Shown here: piece after piece, positions 44,859 through 53,553 of the stretch
Layout of the letters: every line of letters starts with the position of its first letter
Position numbering within the stretch: position 1 is the stretch's first letter
NCBI GenBank assembly: GCA_017302255.1
Contig: JAFLDV010000016.1
Location: forward strand, 31,094-95,093
DNA from: Gammaproteobacteria bacterium
GTDB lineage: Bacteria; Pseudomonadota; Gammaproteobacteria; Enterobacterales; Alteromonadaceae
DNA length: 64,000 bases
Direction: 5' to 3'
Made by a program: the position numbers and the translations under genes
Notes under the pieces: generated by a model
What the model was told of the DNA's origin: nothing
What the model saw: only the letters and a program-made list of their open reading frames with translations
Database searches by the model: none

Positions 44859-45311
44859 TTGCTGATTTGGGTCGATGCGGATGCTTGTCCGAAGGTTTGT
44901 CGGGAAATGTTAATTCGCGCTAGTGCTCGCACTGGCATACAGCTCAACTTCGTGTCTAACCACGCAATTCCATTGCCAATGAACCCGAAAATTCGCAGCA
45001 TTCGCGTGCAAGCAGGATTTGACCGTGCAGATCAACGTATTAGCGACGACATTCAAGTAGGCGAATTGTTAATCAGTCAGGATATTCCTTTGGCTGCGTT
45101 GGTTGTTGCTAAAGGCTGCCAAGTCATCACTCCTCGGGGTGATGTCCTTACAGCGGAGACCATTCAAGAGCGGCTTACCCTTAGAAATATGATGGAAGAG
45201 TTGCGCGGTGCCGGTGTGCAAATGGGCGGTCCAGCAACGCTCGACCAACGTGACCGGCAACGTTTTGGCAATGCTTTGGACCGCTGGCTTTCTCAAATTA
45301 AACTCAGCTAA
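44859..45311 (+). CDS. yaiI: YaiI/YqxD family protein (UPF0178, DUF188)
   Basis: The 150-residue protein has the family hallmarks: IWVDADACPKVCREMLIRAS at the N-terminus, FDRADQRISDDIQVGELLISQDIPLA, and GCQVITPRGDVLTAETIQERLTLRNMMEELR. The Asp residues suggest a PIN-like nuclease fold, but no activity is known to me. The start is TTG at 44859 with AGGAG seven bases before it; no ATG or GTG in frame fits. Confidence 0.93.
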   Translation: MLIWVDADACPKVCREMLIRASARTGIQLNFVSNHAIPLPMNPKIRSIRVQAGFDRADQRISDDIQVGELLISQDIPLAALVVAKGCQVITPRGDVLTAETIQERLTLRNMMEELRGAGVQMGGPATLDQRDRQRFGNALDRWLSQIKLS

Positions 45312-45335
45312 ACGACACAGCGTTTAGCGAGTTTC
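45301..45335. terminator. Probable terminator between yaiI and the methyltransferase gene
   Basis: AACTC-GCTAAAC and GTTTAGC-GAGTT form a long stem with one mismatch between two convergent genes. The yaiI stop codon lies in the stem. The T-run is weak on both sides. Confidence 0.45.
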
Positions 45336-45355
45336 ATCAATACTTTGCAATCAGC

Positions 45356-46099
45356 TTATGCTTGTGGATCTGGTTGCCGAGCACTAACCCCTTTAACCGC
45401 AGGGTTAAACTGACTAGTTAATTGCCACTTTGGTTTAATGGGCGTTAAGGGTAAAGTCCGTTTTCGTGCGACAAGCACATAGGCAGCCCCAAGCCAATTG
45501 AGATGTTGGTCAGCCCAATGCCGAAACGAGGATGCCCCTGCATGCTCACTGAGCATACTGGTACAGAACAATCGATGTTCATAAATAATTTCAAAACCAA
45601 GTAGATGCAACCAATCTTTCACTCGGGCAATGGTAAAAAATCGGCCACTCCAAGGCAGCTGGCGATGTAAACCCGGCCACAATGACGCAAGCCCCATCAC
45701 ACTGAGTGGATTAAAACCGCTTAGTAACAAGTAACCATCGGGCATTAGCACTCGATGTGCTTCACGAATAACATGATGCGGATCTTGGGCGAACTCTAAA
45801 CAATGCGCTAACAGCACAGCATCAACCGCATGCTGCACGAAGGGTAAGTCGTCTGGATCGGCAATAACAGTAGCGAGCGGCGAGGTATCAGATAACCGGA
45901 TCTGATGTTTGATACTGCAAGCGCCAGTTTCTAACTCACAACTCAAGCTACCCACTTTTAATAAGTGGTAGCCAAAGATGCGAGGCCACCACAAGTTGAA
46001 TTGCGTTTCTAGTTGTCGCGCTAAAGCATCACCTTGCTTGAATTCTCGCCAACTCCGCGGTACTTGCGGTAATTGATGCCGACTCAAGGCTGGTTTCAT
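45356..46099 (-). CDS. SAM-dependent methyltransferase (YafS-like)
   Basis: This 247-residue class I methyltransferase has a weak motif I region (FGYHLLKVGSLSCEL), the acidic and aromatic motif LPFVQHAVDAVLLAHCLEFAQDPHHVIREAHRVLMPDGYLLLSG and FNPLSVMGLASLWPGL. The DAVLLAHCLEF...P..VIREAHRVL pattern is typical of the Methyltransf_11 group. YafS stands next to gloB in E. coli in the same divergent layout, which supports orthology. The substrate is unknown. GGAG precedes the ATG. Confidence 0.82.
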   Translation of the reverse strand: MKPALSRHQLPQVPRSWREFKQGDALARQLETQFNLWWPRIFGYHLLKVGSLSCELETGACSIKHQIRLSDTSPLATVIADPDDLPFVQHAVDAVLLAHCLEFAQDPHHVIREAHRVLMPDGYLLLSGFNPLSVMGLASLWPGLHRQLPWSGRFFTIARVKDWLHLLGFEIIYEHRLFCTSMLSEHAGASSFRHWADQHLNWLGAAYVLVARKRTLPLTPIKPKWQLTSQFNPAVKGVSARQPDPQA

Positions 46100-46150
46100 A
46101 ACAAGACTCCACGCTATACTCGAATTTTTAGTCAGTTAGAAGGCTTTTAC

Positions 46151-46924
46151 ATGTTACAAGCGATCGCCATCCCGATATTGCAGGATAACTACATTTGGCT
46201 CATTCGCCAAGCAGATAGCAACGCTGTGATTGCCGTCGATCCTGGTAGCAGTGCTGAACTTAGCCAATATTTGCACAAACACGAACTAGAACTGACAAAA
46301 ATCCTTATTACTCACCAACATGCAGATCATATTGACGGCTTGTCTAATCTTAAACAGCAATGGCCTAGCGCTGAAATTCTAGTGCCTGCATTGCCGTTCC
46401 ATGGCGAATTACTCAAAGGTACTGCATGTCGCGGCGGCGAGAGTTTTAACGTATTCGATGATTCGACTATAACGGTGCTTGCGGTGCCTGGACATACCCT
46501 CAACCACCTTGCATATCTGTTCACAACCAGCCAAGGACAACATATTTTATGCTGTGGAGATACCTTGTTTAGTGCCGGCTGTGGTCGAATTTTCGAAGGA
46601 ACGGCGCAACAGATGTTTGGATCCTTGGCAAAAATAAACAGTCTGCCGGCAGACACCATGTTATGCCCGACCCATGAATACACCTTGAGCAATTTAAAAT
46701 TTGCTCGGGTTGTTGAACCTGACAACTTAGATATCGTCAAACAAATTGCACTAGTAGAAGAACTTCGCGCACACAACAGACCAAGCTTACCGGTCACACT
46801 TAATGCGGAACGGAGCTATAACCCGTTTTTGCGCTGTGAGAACTTAGAGTTGCAGCAACGCTGGCAACAAAATAACGCGTTGGAATTGTTTAGTTTTTTA
46901 CGTAATTGGAAGAATAACTTTTAA
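46151..46924 (+). CDS. gloB: Hydroxyacylglutathione hydrolase (glyoxalase II) GloB
   Basis: GloB hydrolyses S-lactoylglutathione to lactate, completing methylglyoxal detoxification. The 257-residue metallo-beta-lactamase-fold protein has the zinc motif THQHADHIDG, the later VPGHTLNHLAYLF and CGDTLFSAGCGRIFEGTAQQM, and the C-terminal substrate-binding domain (PTHEYTLSNLKFARVVEPDN, and ERSYNPFLRC). The ATG at 46151 is preferred over upstream starts because MLQAIAIPILQDNYIWLI is the family N-terminus. It precedes mltD as in E. coli. Confidence 0.95.
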   Translation: MLQAIAIPILQDNYIWLIRQADSNAVIAVDPGSSAELSQYLHKHELELTKILITHQHADHIDGLSNLKQQWPSAEILVPALPFHGELLKGTACRGGESFNVFDDSTITVLAVPGHTLNHLAYLFTTSQGQHILCCGDTLFSAGCGRIFEGTAQQMFGSLAKINSLPADTMLCPTHEYTLSNLKFARVVEPDNLDIVKQIALVEELRAHNRPSLPVTLNAERSYNPFLRCENLELQQRWQQNNALELFSFLRNWKNNF

Positions 46925-46963
46925 GCTGGACTTGCAATCAACACCAAGTCCTTTATGATTTGC

Positions 46964-46987
46964 CCCCCATCTGGTGCTGGGGTTGTT
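46964..46987 (+). terminator. Possible weak terminator after gloB
   Basis: CCCCA and TGGGG form a five-pair stem with an eight-base loop, followed by TTGTTTC. It is a modest signal, 40 bases past the gloB stop. Confidence 0.4.
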
Positions 46988-47088
46988 TCAACGCACCACC
47001 GAATAATTTGAAGGTGTTTGTTATTTTCGACAAGCTGCCGGATTTTTTACAATCCCGAACAAGGATCAAGACAAGCTAGGACTTTTGC

Positions 47089-48618
47089 ATGCTTAACAAA
47101 TATTTGCTGTTGGTTTTGTTGTTATTACTGACCAGCTGTACAGCAACAAATAATGACAAACCAGCACCTGCGCCTAGCACTTCTGAGAACTCGTCCAGTG
47201 ATTTCCATCACCCTGTAACCACCAGTGAAGTGCCTAACTCGCCTATTGCCGAACCGAATGAACCGGCAAATTTGGCGGCATTAGATGATGTTTGGCTGCG
47301 TATTCGGCAACAAATGAGTGTCAATGTCGCTGATCGGCCAGAAATCGCCATGGAGCGTAAATTCTATTCACGCCAGCAAAAATTTTTAAATGATGTTGCT
47401 ACACGCGCTGATCCATTTCTCTATTATATAGTCACACGCCTTGAACAACGCGGCATGCCAATCGAACTCGCGTTAATTCCTATCGTGGAAAGCGCGTTCA
47501 ATCCACAAATCAAGGGCGCTGGCGTATCTGGGATGTGGCAAATGGCGCCGCAAACTGCAAAAAACTTCGGGCTTAAAATCAACTATTGGTATGACGGTCG
47601 CAACGATGCAATTGCATCAACTGAGGCAGTCTTAGATTTATTACAGTATCTGCACGACAACTTAGAAAACGACTGGATTAATGCGGTAGCGGCGTATAAT
47701 TCAGGTGAGGCGCGAATTCAAAATGCGATTATCCGCAATAAAGCTAAAGGTAAGCCGACCGACTTCTATTCGTTAAACATTCCAGTTAAATACACGCGAA
47801 CGGTGCCGAAATGGCTGGCATTAGTGGATATCGTGCGAAATCCAGAACGCCATCAAGTACAGCTAAAACCGATTGCCAATAAACCACAATTTGCTATTGC
47901 CAAAATAAAAGGCCCTGTCGATCTTGCACAAGCGGCACAGGCTAGCGGACTTAGCTTAGCGCAACTTAAACGCTTTAATACCGGCTTTAAACGCCATGCG
48001 ACATCGCCGGATGGGCCGCATCAGCTGGCGATCCCTGTCGACAATTTCTCGAAATTTGACCCAAGTGGATTAAAAGTTCAAAAGTTAGTTGCCGGGCAAA
48101 GTTACAAAATCAAAAAAGGTGACACCCTTGGCTCTATCGCCGCAAAATTCGGTGTATCCATCAATCAATTGAAGAAACAAAATAACTTAAAATCCAATAC
48201 CTTAACTGTCGGCAACAGTATCCAAATCCCACCGGAAGCGGAAACAGCTCGAGCAAAATCTGCCAGCACTTACAAGGTTCGTAAGGGCGACAACATTTGG
48301 ACCATCAGCAAAAAGCTGAAAATTGATGCCGAACAGCTGCGTGTTGCCAACAAATTAGCATCAGGCGCAGAGCTCAAACCGGGTCAAATATTAAAGGTTC
48401 CATCGGCATCAGAACTTGCAAAAAAATCTTCAAAAAAATCAAAGGCCGCTAACACTTCTGGCCTTTATACCGTGCAAAGTGGCGATTCTCTGGATAAGAT
48501 TGCACGTAAACACAAAGTTAAAATATCTGATCTCATCAAATGGAACGATTTGAAGAAATCTTATATGCTCAAACCGGGCATGAAGCTCAAAGTATCAGGG
48601 AGCGGAAGTAAATCCTGA
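47089..48618 (+). CDS. mltD: Membrane-bound lytic transglycosylase D (MltD) with LysM repeats
   Basis: MltD cleaves the glycan strands of peptidoglycan. The 509-residue protein has a lipoprotein signal (LLLLLTSC), a Pro/Ser/Glu linker, then a transglycosylase domain with the catalytic Glu in LALIPIVESAFNPQIKGAGVSGMWQMAPQTAKNFGL and AVAAYNSGEARIQNAI (about residues 120-240). Three LysM domains follow: YKIKKGDTLGSIAAKFGV, YKVRKGDNIWTISKKLKI and YTVQSGDSLDKIARKHKV. The E. coli enzyme has two LysM domains, so three is a longer variant. AGGA precedes the ATG. Confidence 0.95.
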   Translation: MLNKYLLLVLLLLLTSCTATNNDKPAPAPSTSENSSSDFHHPVTTSEVPNSPIAEPNEPANLAALDDVWLRIRQQMSVNVADRPEIAMERKFYSRQQKFLNDVATRADPFLYYIVTRLEQRGMPIELALIPIVESAFNPQIKGAGVSGMWQMAPQTAKNFGLKINYWYDGRNDAIASTEAVLDLLQYLHDNLENDWINAVAAYNSGEARIQNAIIRNKAKGKPTDFYSLNIPVKYTRTVPKWLALVDIVRNPERHQVQLKPIANKPQFAIAKIKGPVDLAQAAQASGLSLAQLKRFNTGFKRHATSPDGPHQLAIPVDNFSKFDPSGLKVQKLVAGQSYKIKKGDTLGSIAAKFGVSINQLKKQNNLKSNTLTVGNSIQIPPEAETARAKSASTYKVRKGDNIWTISKKLKIDAEQLRVANKLASGAELKPGQILKVPSASELAKKSSKKSKAANTSGLYTVQSGDSLDKIARKHKVKISDLIKWNDLKKSYMLKPGMKLKVSGSGSKS

Positions 48619-48640
48619 TCAACAGTAAATCGAGGTTGAT

Positions 48641-49135
48641 ATGAAACCGAAGAAAATTGCTATGTTCAGCGCTGCGCTGATGTTGTTTAGCACCACGGTA
48701 TCGGCAGACTTTAACTTTACTGGCCAAGCAAAATTAGCACTGGCTGACGGTAGCGAGTCTACCGTACCTTTTGGTTTTTCGTTTTTAAAAGCTCAAGAAG
48801 GTTATTCGTTTAGCCTCGGGCAACATCAAATGGATGTGGAAGAGGTTCCGAAACGATTTACTTTGGCGATAGTACTGAACGATAAAAACCAAGTTTGGGT
48901 AACTGACTTCAGCGACAAACCACTGAACGGTTTTAACTGGTCGCTCCCGCCGCACAACATTCAATTAGTAAAACAACCTGATCTCGTGCCGAAACGGCCT
49001 GGTGACTTTAGTCTGCTAATTGACGGCGCTCGTTATCATTTTACCGAGAAAAAACGAGGGCTAATCCATTTTAACTTCACAGAAAAAGGCATCGACAGCA
49101 TTAATGTTGAAGCGATGCTGATGCCAAAACGTTAA
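48641..49135 (+). CDS. Secreted protein of unknown function, 164 aa
   Basis: I do not recognise the family. A clear signal peptide (KPKKIAMFSAALMLFSTTVSA-D) precedes a beta-rich mature part of about 140 residues with no Cys (FNFTGQAKLALADGSESTVPFGFSF, NQVWVTDFSDKPLNGFNWSLPP, GDFSLLIDGARYHFTEKKRGLIHFNF). It is likely a soluble periplasmic or secreted domain. GAGGT precedes the ATG 22 bases after mltD, so it may share the mltD transcript and act at the cell wall. Confidence 0.7.
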   Translation: MKPKKIAMFSAALMLFSTTVSADFNFTGQAKLALADGSESTVPFGFSFLKAQEGYSFSLGQHQMDVEEVPKRFTLAIVLNDKNQVWVTDFSDKPLNGFNWSLPPHNIQLVKQPDLVPKRPGDFSLLIDGARYHFTEKKRGLIHFNFTEKGIDSINVEAMLMPKR

Positions 49136-49365
49136 CAATTCAAATGGGTTACCTTGGGCTCGGATTGCAATTGTAATCTGGGCACAAGCCCCCAGAGCAA
49201 ACAGCAAATCGGTGCCAAAATTGTGAATGTCCAATGCACAGGATAGGCATAATCATACCAAGCCAAATAACTGCTGAGTGCCGCGTGGGCGAGTAAACCA
49301 AACATTCCAACGACAACAAGCAGCCGGTTAAACCAACGCTTCGGGAATACAAACTGCAGTTTCAT
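49132..49365 (-). CDS. Small two-helix membrane protein, unknown, 77 aa
   Basis: I do not recognise the family. Two hydrophobic segments (LLVVVGMFGLLAHAALSSYLAW and WTFTILAPICCLLWGLVP) are joined by a short YDYAYPVH loop. The ATG overlaps the stop of the HDOD-protein gene (ATGA), and the 3' end overlaps the secreted-protein gene on the other strand by four bases. The coupling suggests it is the last gene of the REC-EAL / REC-HDOD operon. Confidence 0.6.
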   Translation of the reverse strand: MKLQFVFPKRWFNRLLVVVGMFGLLAHAALSSYLAWYDYAYPVHWTFTILAPICCLLWGLVPRLQLQSEPKVTHLNC

Positions 49366-50534
49366 TGTGCCACTTCTTTACCTGATAAAAATGCTTCCGT
49401 CAGATTAAACTTTTCTAGTGCCGCCCAGCAAGGGGGAGGCAATTCCTCATTTGGTTTCGCTTGTTGATAGATCAACACATAAGTTGCCAGATGTAATATG
49501 GTTTGCAGTAACGTTGGCGAGTTCACCTCCGCCAAATTTAAGCGATACAGCACCGCTTGGCAGACATCTTCATCAAAACCCCACAAAGTCATTAAATAGG
49601 CACTAATGAGACAGTGATCGGCAATACCGTCCTGAAACATATCTTCGTTTGTTAAGGCCTGCTCTTCCGGTGCCATTGTTGATAACAAGACTAGTGGCCC
49701 TAACACTTGCAGTAACCCTGCCATAAAGGCTTTTTCTGCCAATTGGGTATCAAGCTTAAACTGAGTTTTTGCCAGCTGATTTGCTAACATCGCCAATGAA
49801 AACGATTGGTTTAACAACTGTTGATGTAAGACAGGATTGATCCGGCCCTCGAACTGGCTATGCATTTGCACCGACATTAAAATCGCTTTAATCATTTCAC
49901 GACCAAGACGAACAATGACATCATTTAAATCAAGAACTTGTCTGCTAAACCCCAGATAATCAGAATTCGCTATCTGCAACAGTTTTGCAGTAATAGTTGC
50001 ATCTCGAGTTAGCGCTTGAGCTAACACTTTGGTTGGGGTTTCTGGATCATTTAGCATTGCCATAATTGACTGATAGTTATTTTTCGCAACCGGCAAATTC
50101 TGGATGAGGCCAATTTGATAGCGGCTGTGCGCAGTAAAAGGTCCAAATACCAACCGTTGAACCCGACCAAACACTGCTAATAATTGCGCATCGTTAAACG
50201 GCTTGCCAATCACCATATGTGCAACTTGCGTGGTTGCCAATAGCACATTCACCGAATTCTCAGCACTCATGAGTACTCGTACCGCTGCTGGTGCGATTTC
50301 CTGAGTGAAGTTTAATAAATCCTCGCCATTGGCGATATCACTGTCCAAGCAGTCAGACACAACCAAATGCGGGTTAAACCCTTTTTGCAGTAACTCTGTG
50401 GCTTCAGCAGCATCTTCGCAATAAACACAATGCCAATTAATTAGACTTCGGGTTAATAATCGACGGATCGCCGCCAGATATGCAGGATCAGGGTCGATGA
50501 TCAGGGCACGTAAATCACTTTGACTTTCAAGCAT
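49362..50534 (-). CDS. Response regulator with HDOD output domain
   Basis: The 390-residue protein has an N-terminal receiver domain (about 8-125: LRALIIDPDPAYLAAIRRLL, LVVSDCLDSDIANGEDLL, RVLMSAENSV, AHMVIGKPFND) with the phosphoacceptor Asp, acidic pair and Lys (GKPF) present. An HDOD domain follows (about 145-345: RDATITAKLLQIANSDYLGF, DVIVRLGREMIKAILMSV, KAFMAGLLQVLGPLVLL). HDOD domains usually act in signalling without known catalysis. The ATG at 50534 overlaps the REC-EAL gene end by eight bases; a TTG two codons earlier is possible. Confidence 0.88.
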   Translation of the reverse strand: MLESQSDLRALIIDPDPAYLAAIRRLLTRSLINWHCVYCEDAAEATELLQKGFNPHLVVSDCLDSDIANGEDLLNFTQEIAPAAVRVLMSAENSVNVLLATTQVAHMVIGKPFNDAQLLAVFGRVQRLVFGPFTAHSRYQIGLIQNLPVAKNNYQSIMAMLNDPETPTKVLAQALTRDATITAKLLQIANSDYLGFSRQVLDLNDVIVRLGREMIKAILMSVQMHSQFEGRINPVLHQQLLNQSFSLAMLANQLAKTQFKLDTQLAEKAFMAGLLQVLGPLVLLSTMAPEEQALTNEDMFQDGIADHCLISAYLMTLWGFDEDVCQAVLYRLNLAEVNSPTLLQTILHLATYVLIYQQAKPNEELPPPCWAALEKFNLTEAFLSGKEVAQ

Positions 50535-52527
50535 CGGCAAATTGTTCCAGTTGGGCTACCGCCGGTTGTTGTTGTAAATATAGCGTAAAGCTAGCTAAAT
50601 CTAGTGCGGTGCTAAAGACGAAACCTTGTACTAAATCACATGACATTTCGCGTAATAACCGCACTTGGCCTTCACTTTCAATTCCTTCAGCGACCACTTG
50701 TAAACCGAGTTCGTGCGCCATCCGAATCATATGACGAACCATGCTGGCGCATTGAGGAGAATCCTCCAAGTCTAACAATAGCGAACGGTCGAGTTTTAGC
50801 ACATCCACGGGCAACTTCGCCAAGTAGGCCAATGACGAATAACCAGTGCCGAAATCGTCCATAGCCAAGTGGCAACCTTGCGCTTTTAAACTTGCTAATA
50901 ACTCAGCACTGCTTTGGATATCGGCCATCAAAAAGGTTTCAGTAATTTCCAACTCGATAGTCGATGCTGCTAACTGATAGTGTGCAAGCAGCCCACTTAA
51001 AATCTGTGGTAACCGGGCATCCTGCAATTGTCGTCCGGATAAATTAATAGCAAGCCGTTTTAGTGCGACACCTTGTTGTCGCCAAGTCGCAAGCTGCTGA
51101 ATACATTTCTCTAAAACCCACTGCCCTATCGCCATGATTTGGCCGTCACGCTCAGCGATAGGAATAAATAATGCAGGGGATACCCAGCCCATGGTTGGAT
51201 GATGCCAGCGGATTAACGCTTCGGCTTCATCGCAACGACCTGTTTTTAAATCAATTTTCGGCTGGAAGTACAACTGAAATTGTTGCTCCTCCATGGCTGA
51301 AACTAATGAGTTACTTATTTCGAAATGCTGACGTTTCAGTTCAACCATTTCTCGATCGAATCTTAAATAGAAGGCTTTGGGGTTAGCTTCATTTTGCCGA
51401 CAAGCAACGCCGGCATGATGCAGTAACTGCTTTGCCGTATCGCCATCGTCAGGCGACAAGGCGTAACCAACACAAAAGTTAATCTGCAACCTATCTACCC
51501 CAATTTGCATTTGGGTATTAAACGGTGACAGCAACTGGTTAATTTGTTGCTGCAGTTCGGTTTCCGATTTATGGTCAGGAAACACCACCGCAAAACGGTC
51601 AGCAGAGATGTAGGCCAATAACGCTTTAAAGGGCAAATTCTGCTGTAACATCTCGGCGCAGCGCACTAACAACTCATCTAGCAATGCTTCTAATAGCGTA
51701 TCGCTAAAGCGCTGATAGTCCATTACCGAGAGTTCAACCACGGCAAATTGTGGTTGTTGGCTCAACAGCATATTTTCAATACGACTGCGCAAGGTCGGCA
51801 GGTCTAGTACACTCGCCAATCCATCGAACACTTGATTGCGCAACTCCTGCACAGGGGTTAAACGCAGCAAGTAATGGTAAAGATCGGAAATGCGGTGACT
51901 AATGCTCACGTAATTATCGCGATGACAATGCAGCACCATGTCGTGATCTTTTTTATGGAAAAAGGTCGCTAATTCAATAGGATTAATGTCGTCAAATAGA
52001 TCCGCAAGCACCTTTCCGCGCAGTTCAGAAGGTTGTAATCCCAATACATGCGTCGCTGCACTATTAAATCGCAGTACTTGGCCGTTGGCACTAAGCTCAA
52101 GTAGCGCTTCATCAGAGGACATCAACAAGTTGGTCCGCTGAGATTCCGCATATCTACGGTCGCGCTCAGCTAAAGCAAGATCGATTTCTTGCAACAGTTG
52201 GTCGTCGTTCCACGGTTTTTCTAGGAAGCGCCATGCCGCCCCACTGTTCATGCACTCCAATAACGCGTCCCGATCGGCATAAGCACTTAGGATCATGCCA
52301 ATGGTATTTGGATAAATTGCTTTTACCTGCTGTAAAAACTCCGAGCCTTTCATGCCAGGCATACGGAAATCAGAAATAACCAATGCAACTTGCTGGCCGA
52401 CTAACGCTTGGAGCCCTTGCGCACCGTTTTCCGCAGTTAATACGCGATAGCCCGCCCTTTGCAAAACACGCGTCAATGCGCGCAAAATGCCGACTTCATC
52501 ATCAACAAGTAAAATGGTCTTTGACAT
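50527..52527 (-). CDS. REC-PAS-GGDEF-EAL response regulator / c-di-GMP phosphodiesterase
   Basis: The 666-residue protein begins with a receiver domain (KTILLVDDEVGILRALTRVL, VISDFRMPGMKGSEFLQQ, FLEKPWND), then a PAS domain (about 130-235), a degenerate GGDEF domain (YISADRFAVVF in place of GGDEF) and a full EAL domain (about 415-655). The EAL catalytic set is present: EAEALIRW, NLSGRQLQ, EITETFLM, AMDDFGTGYSSLAYL, DVLKLDRSLL and AEGIESEGQ. So c-di-GMP hydrolysis is expected, controlled by phosphorylation, and not synthesis. It is transcribed with the REC-HDOD gene and opposite to the histidine kinase at 52660. GGGAG precedes the ATG. Confidence 0.92.
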   Translation of the reverse strand: MSKTILLVDDEVGILRALTRVLQRAGYRVLTAENGAQGLQALVGQQVALVISDFRMPGMKGSEFLQQVKAIYPNTIGMILSAYADRDALLECMNSGAAWRFLEKPWNDDQLLQEIDLALAERDRRYAESQRTNLLMSSDEALLELSANGQVLRFNSAATHVLGLQPSELRGKVLADLFDDINPIELATFFHKKDHDMVLHCHRDNYVSISHRISDLYHYLLRLTPVQELRNQVFDGLASVLDLPTLRSRIENMLLSQQPQFAVVELSVMDYQRFSDTLLEALLDELLVRCAEMLQQNLPFKALLAYISADRFAVVFPDHKSETELQQQINQLLSPFNTQMQIGVDRLQINFCVGYALSPDDGDTAKQLLHHAGVACRQNEANPKAFYLRFDREMVELKRQHFEISNSLVSAMEEQQFQLYFQPKIDLKTGRCDEAEALIRWHHPTMGWVSPALFIPIAERDGQIMAIGQWVLEKCIQQLATWRQQGVALKRLAINLSGRQLQDARLPQILSGLLAHYQLAASTIELEITETFLMADIQSSAELLASLKAQGCHLAMDDFGTGYSSLAYLAKLPVDVLKLDRSLLLDLEDSPQCASMVRHMIRMAHELGLQVVAEGIESEGQVRLLREMSCDLVQGFVFSTALDLASFTLYLQQQPAVAQLEQFADA

Positions 52528-52659
52528 TGCAGCTCCCTATGTACAAGCTAACCATAGGCGGCAATCTAATACGCATGCAAGTCATTTTTTCAGAAATATA
52601 TGATCTGCCTTAAGTAACGAAGCGCCAAGATAAAAAATGCAACAAATCATTGAAATCTA

Positions 52660-53523
52660 ATGGATATCAGTAACATGAATAATGCCAAAGACCCTCAACA
52701 ACTCCAACAGGCACTGCTGCAGTCGGAACGCATGGCTTCGCTTGGCCAATTAGTCGCTGGCATCGCACACGAACTGAATAATCCCATTGGCTTTATCTTA
52801 AGTAACCTAAATAGCTTTCAGGTTTACTTGGCAATTTTCACCAAATACATTGGCTTATTAGAGCAGCTGCAACAGACCACTGACGAAAAACAACGAGTGG
52901 AAGTTCAGCAACAAATAGCGCAGTTGCAAGCCAAAGAAGACATCCAATTTCTGTTGCAAGACAGTGCGGAATTGCTTAGTGATTCGATTATCGGTGCTGG
53001 CCGCGTCAGAGATCTGGTCTTGGATTTGCGACGATTTTCGCATCCGGATCAAACAAATTGGCAGGCCACTGAATTACATGCGCTTATCCATGCGACACTG
53101 CGACTAGCGCGTAATGAGCTAAAACATCATGTAAAAGTCGAATTGGATTTCGCTGAACCAGAATTATGGCTAAACGCTCAGCCATCAGGTATTTCACAAG
53201 TTCTGATGAACATGCTAATTAATGCCAGCCAAGCCATTGGCGATCACGATGGCACTTTGTGTATTCGCACTTTAGTGCAAAATGGTGAAATCCTGTTATC
53301 GATTATTGATTCTGGATGCGGGATCTCAGCCGATGCCCTGCCCTATATTTTCGACCCATTTTTCACCACAAAAGAAGTCGGCGCAGGGACTGGATTAGGT
53401 CTATCAATTTGCCACAGCATAGTGCAACAACATGGCGGCACTATCAGCGTCCAATCAACACCCGGGCATACCGAATTTAGCATTCGGTTGCCACGGATTG
53501 TCGGGCCGGTGAAGCCTAGTTAA
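52660..53523 (+). CDS. Soluble sensor histidine kinase
   Basis: The 287-residue kinase has an H-box with the phosphorylated His (MASLGQLVAGIAHELNNPIG, about residues 25-45), an HATPase domain (LMNMLINASQAIGDHDG; LSIIDSGCGISADALPYIFDPFFTTKEVGAGTGLGLSICHSIVQQHGG), and no membrane segment or recognised sensor domain. A helical insert of about 60 residues (FTKYIGLLEQLQQTTDEKQR) extends the dimerisation helix. The short N-terminus suggests it is told what to sense by partners. It is divergent from two receiver-domain proteins, which are its likely targets. No strong Shine-Dalgarno decides between Met1 and Met6. Confidence 0.88.
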   Translation: MDISNMNNAKDPQQLQQALLQSERMASLGQLVAGIAHELNNPIGFILSNLNSFQVYLAIFTKYIGLLEQLQQTTDEKQRVEVQQQIAQLQAKEDIQFLLQDSAELLSDSIIGAGRVRDLVLDLRRFSHPDQTNWQATELHALIHATLRLARNELKHHVKVELDFAEPELWLNAQPSGISQVLMNMLINASQAIGDHDGTLCIRTLVQNGEILLSIIDSGCGISADALPYIFDPFFTTKEVGAGTGLGLSICHSIVQQHGGTISVQSTPGHTEFSIRLPRIVGPVKPS

Positions 53524-53553
53524 TTGGCTTGGCACTAAAGCCTAGCCTTGCGC

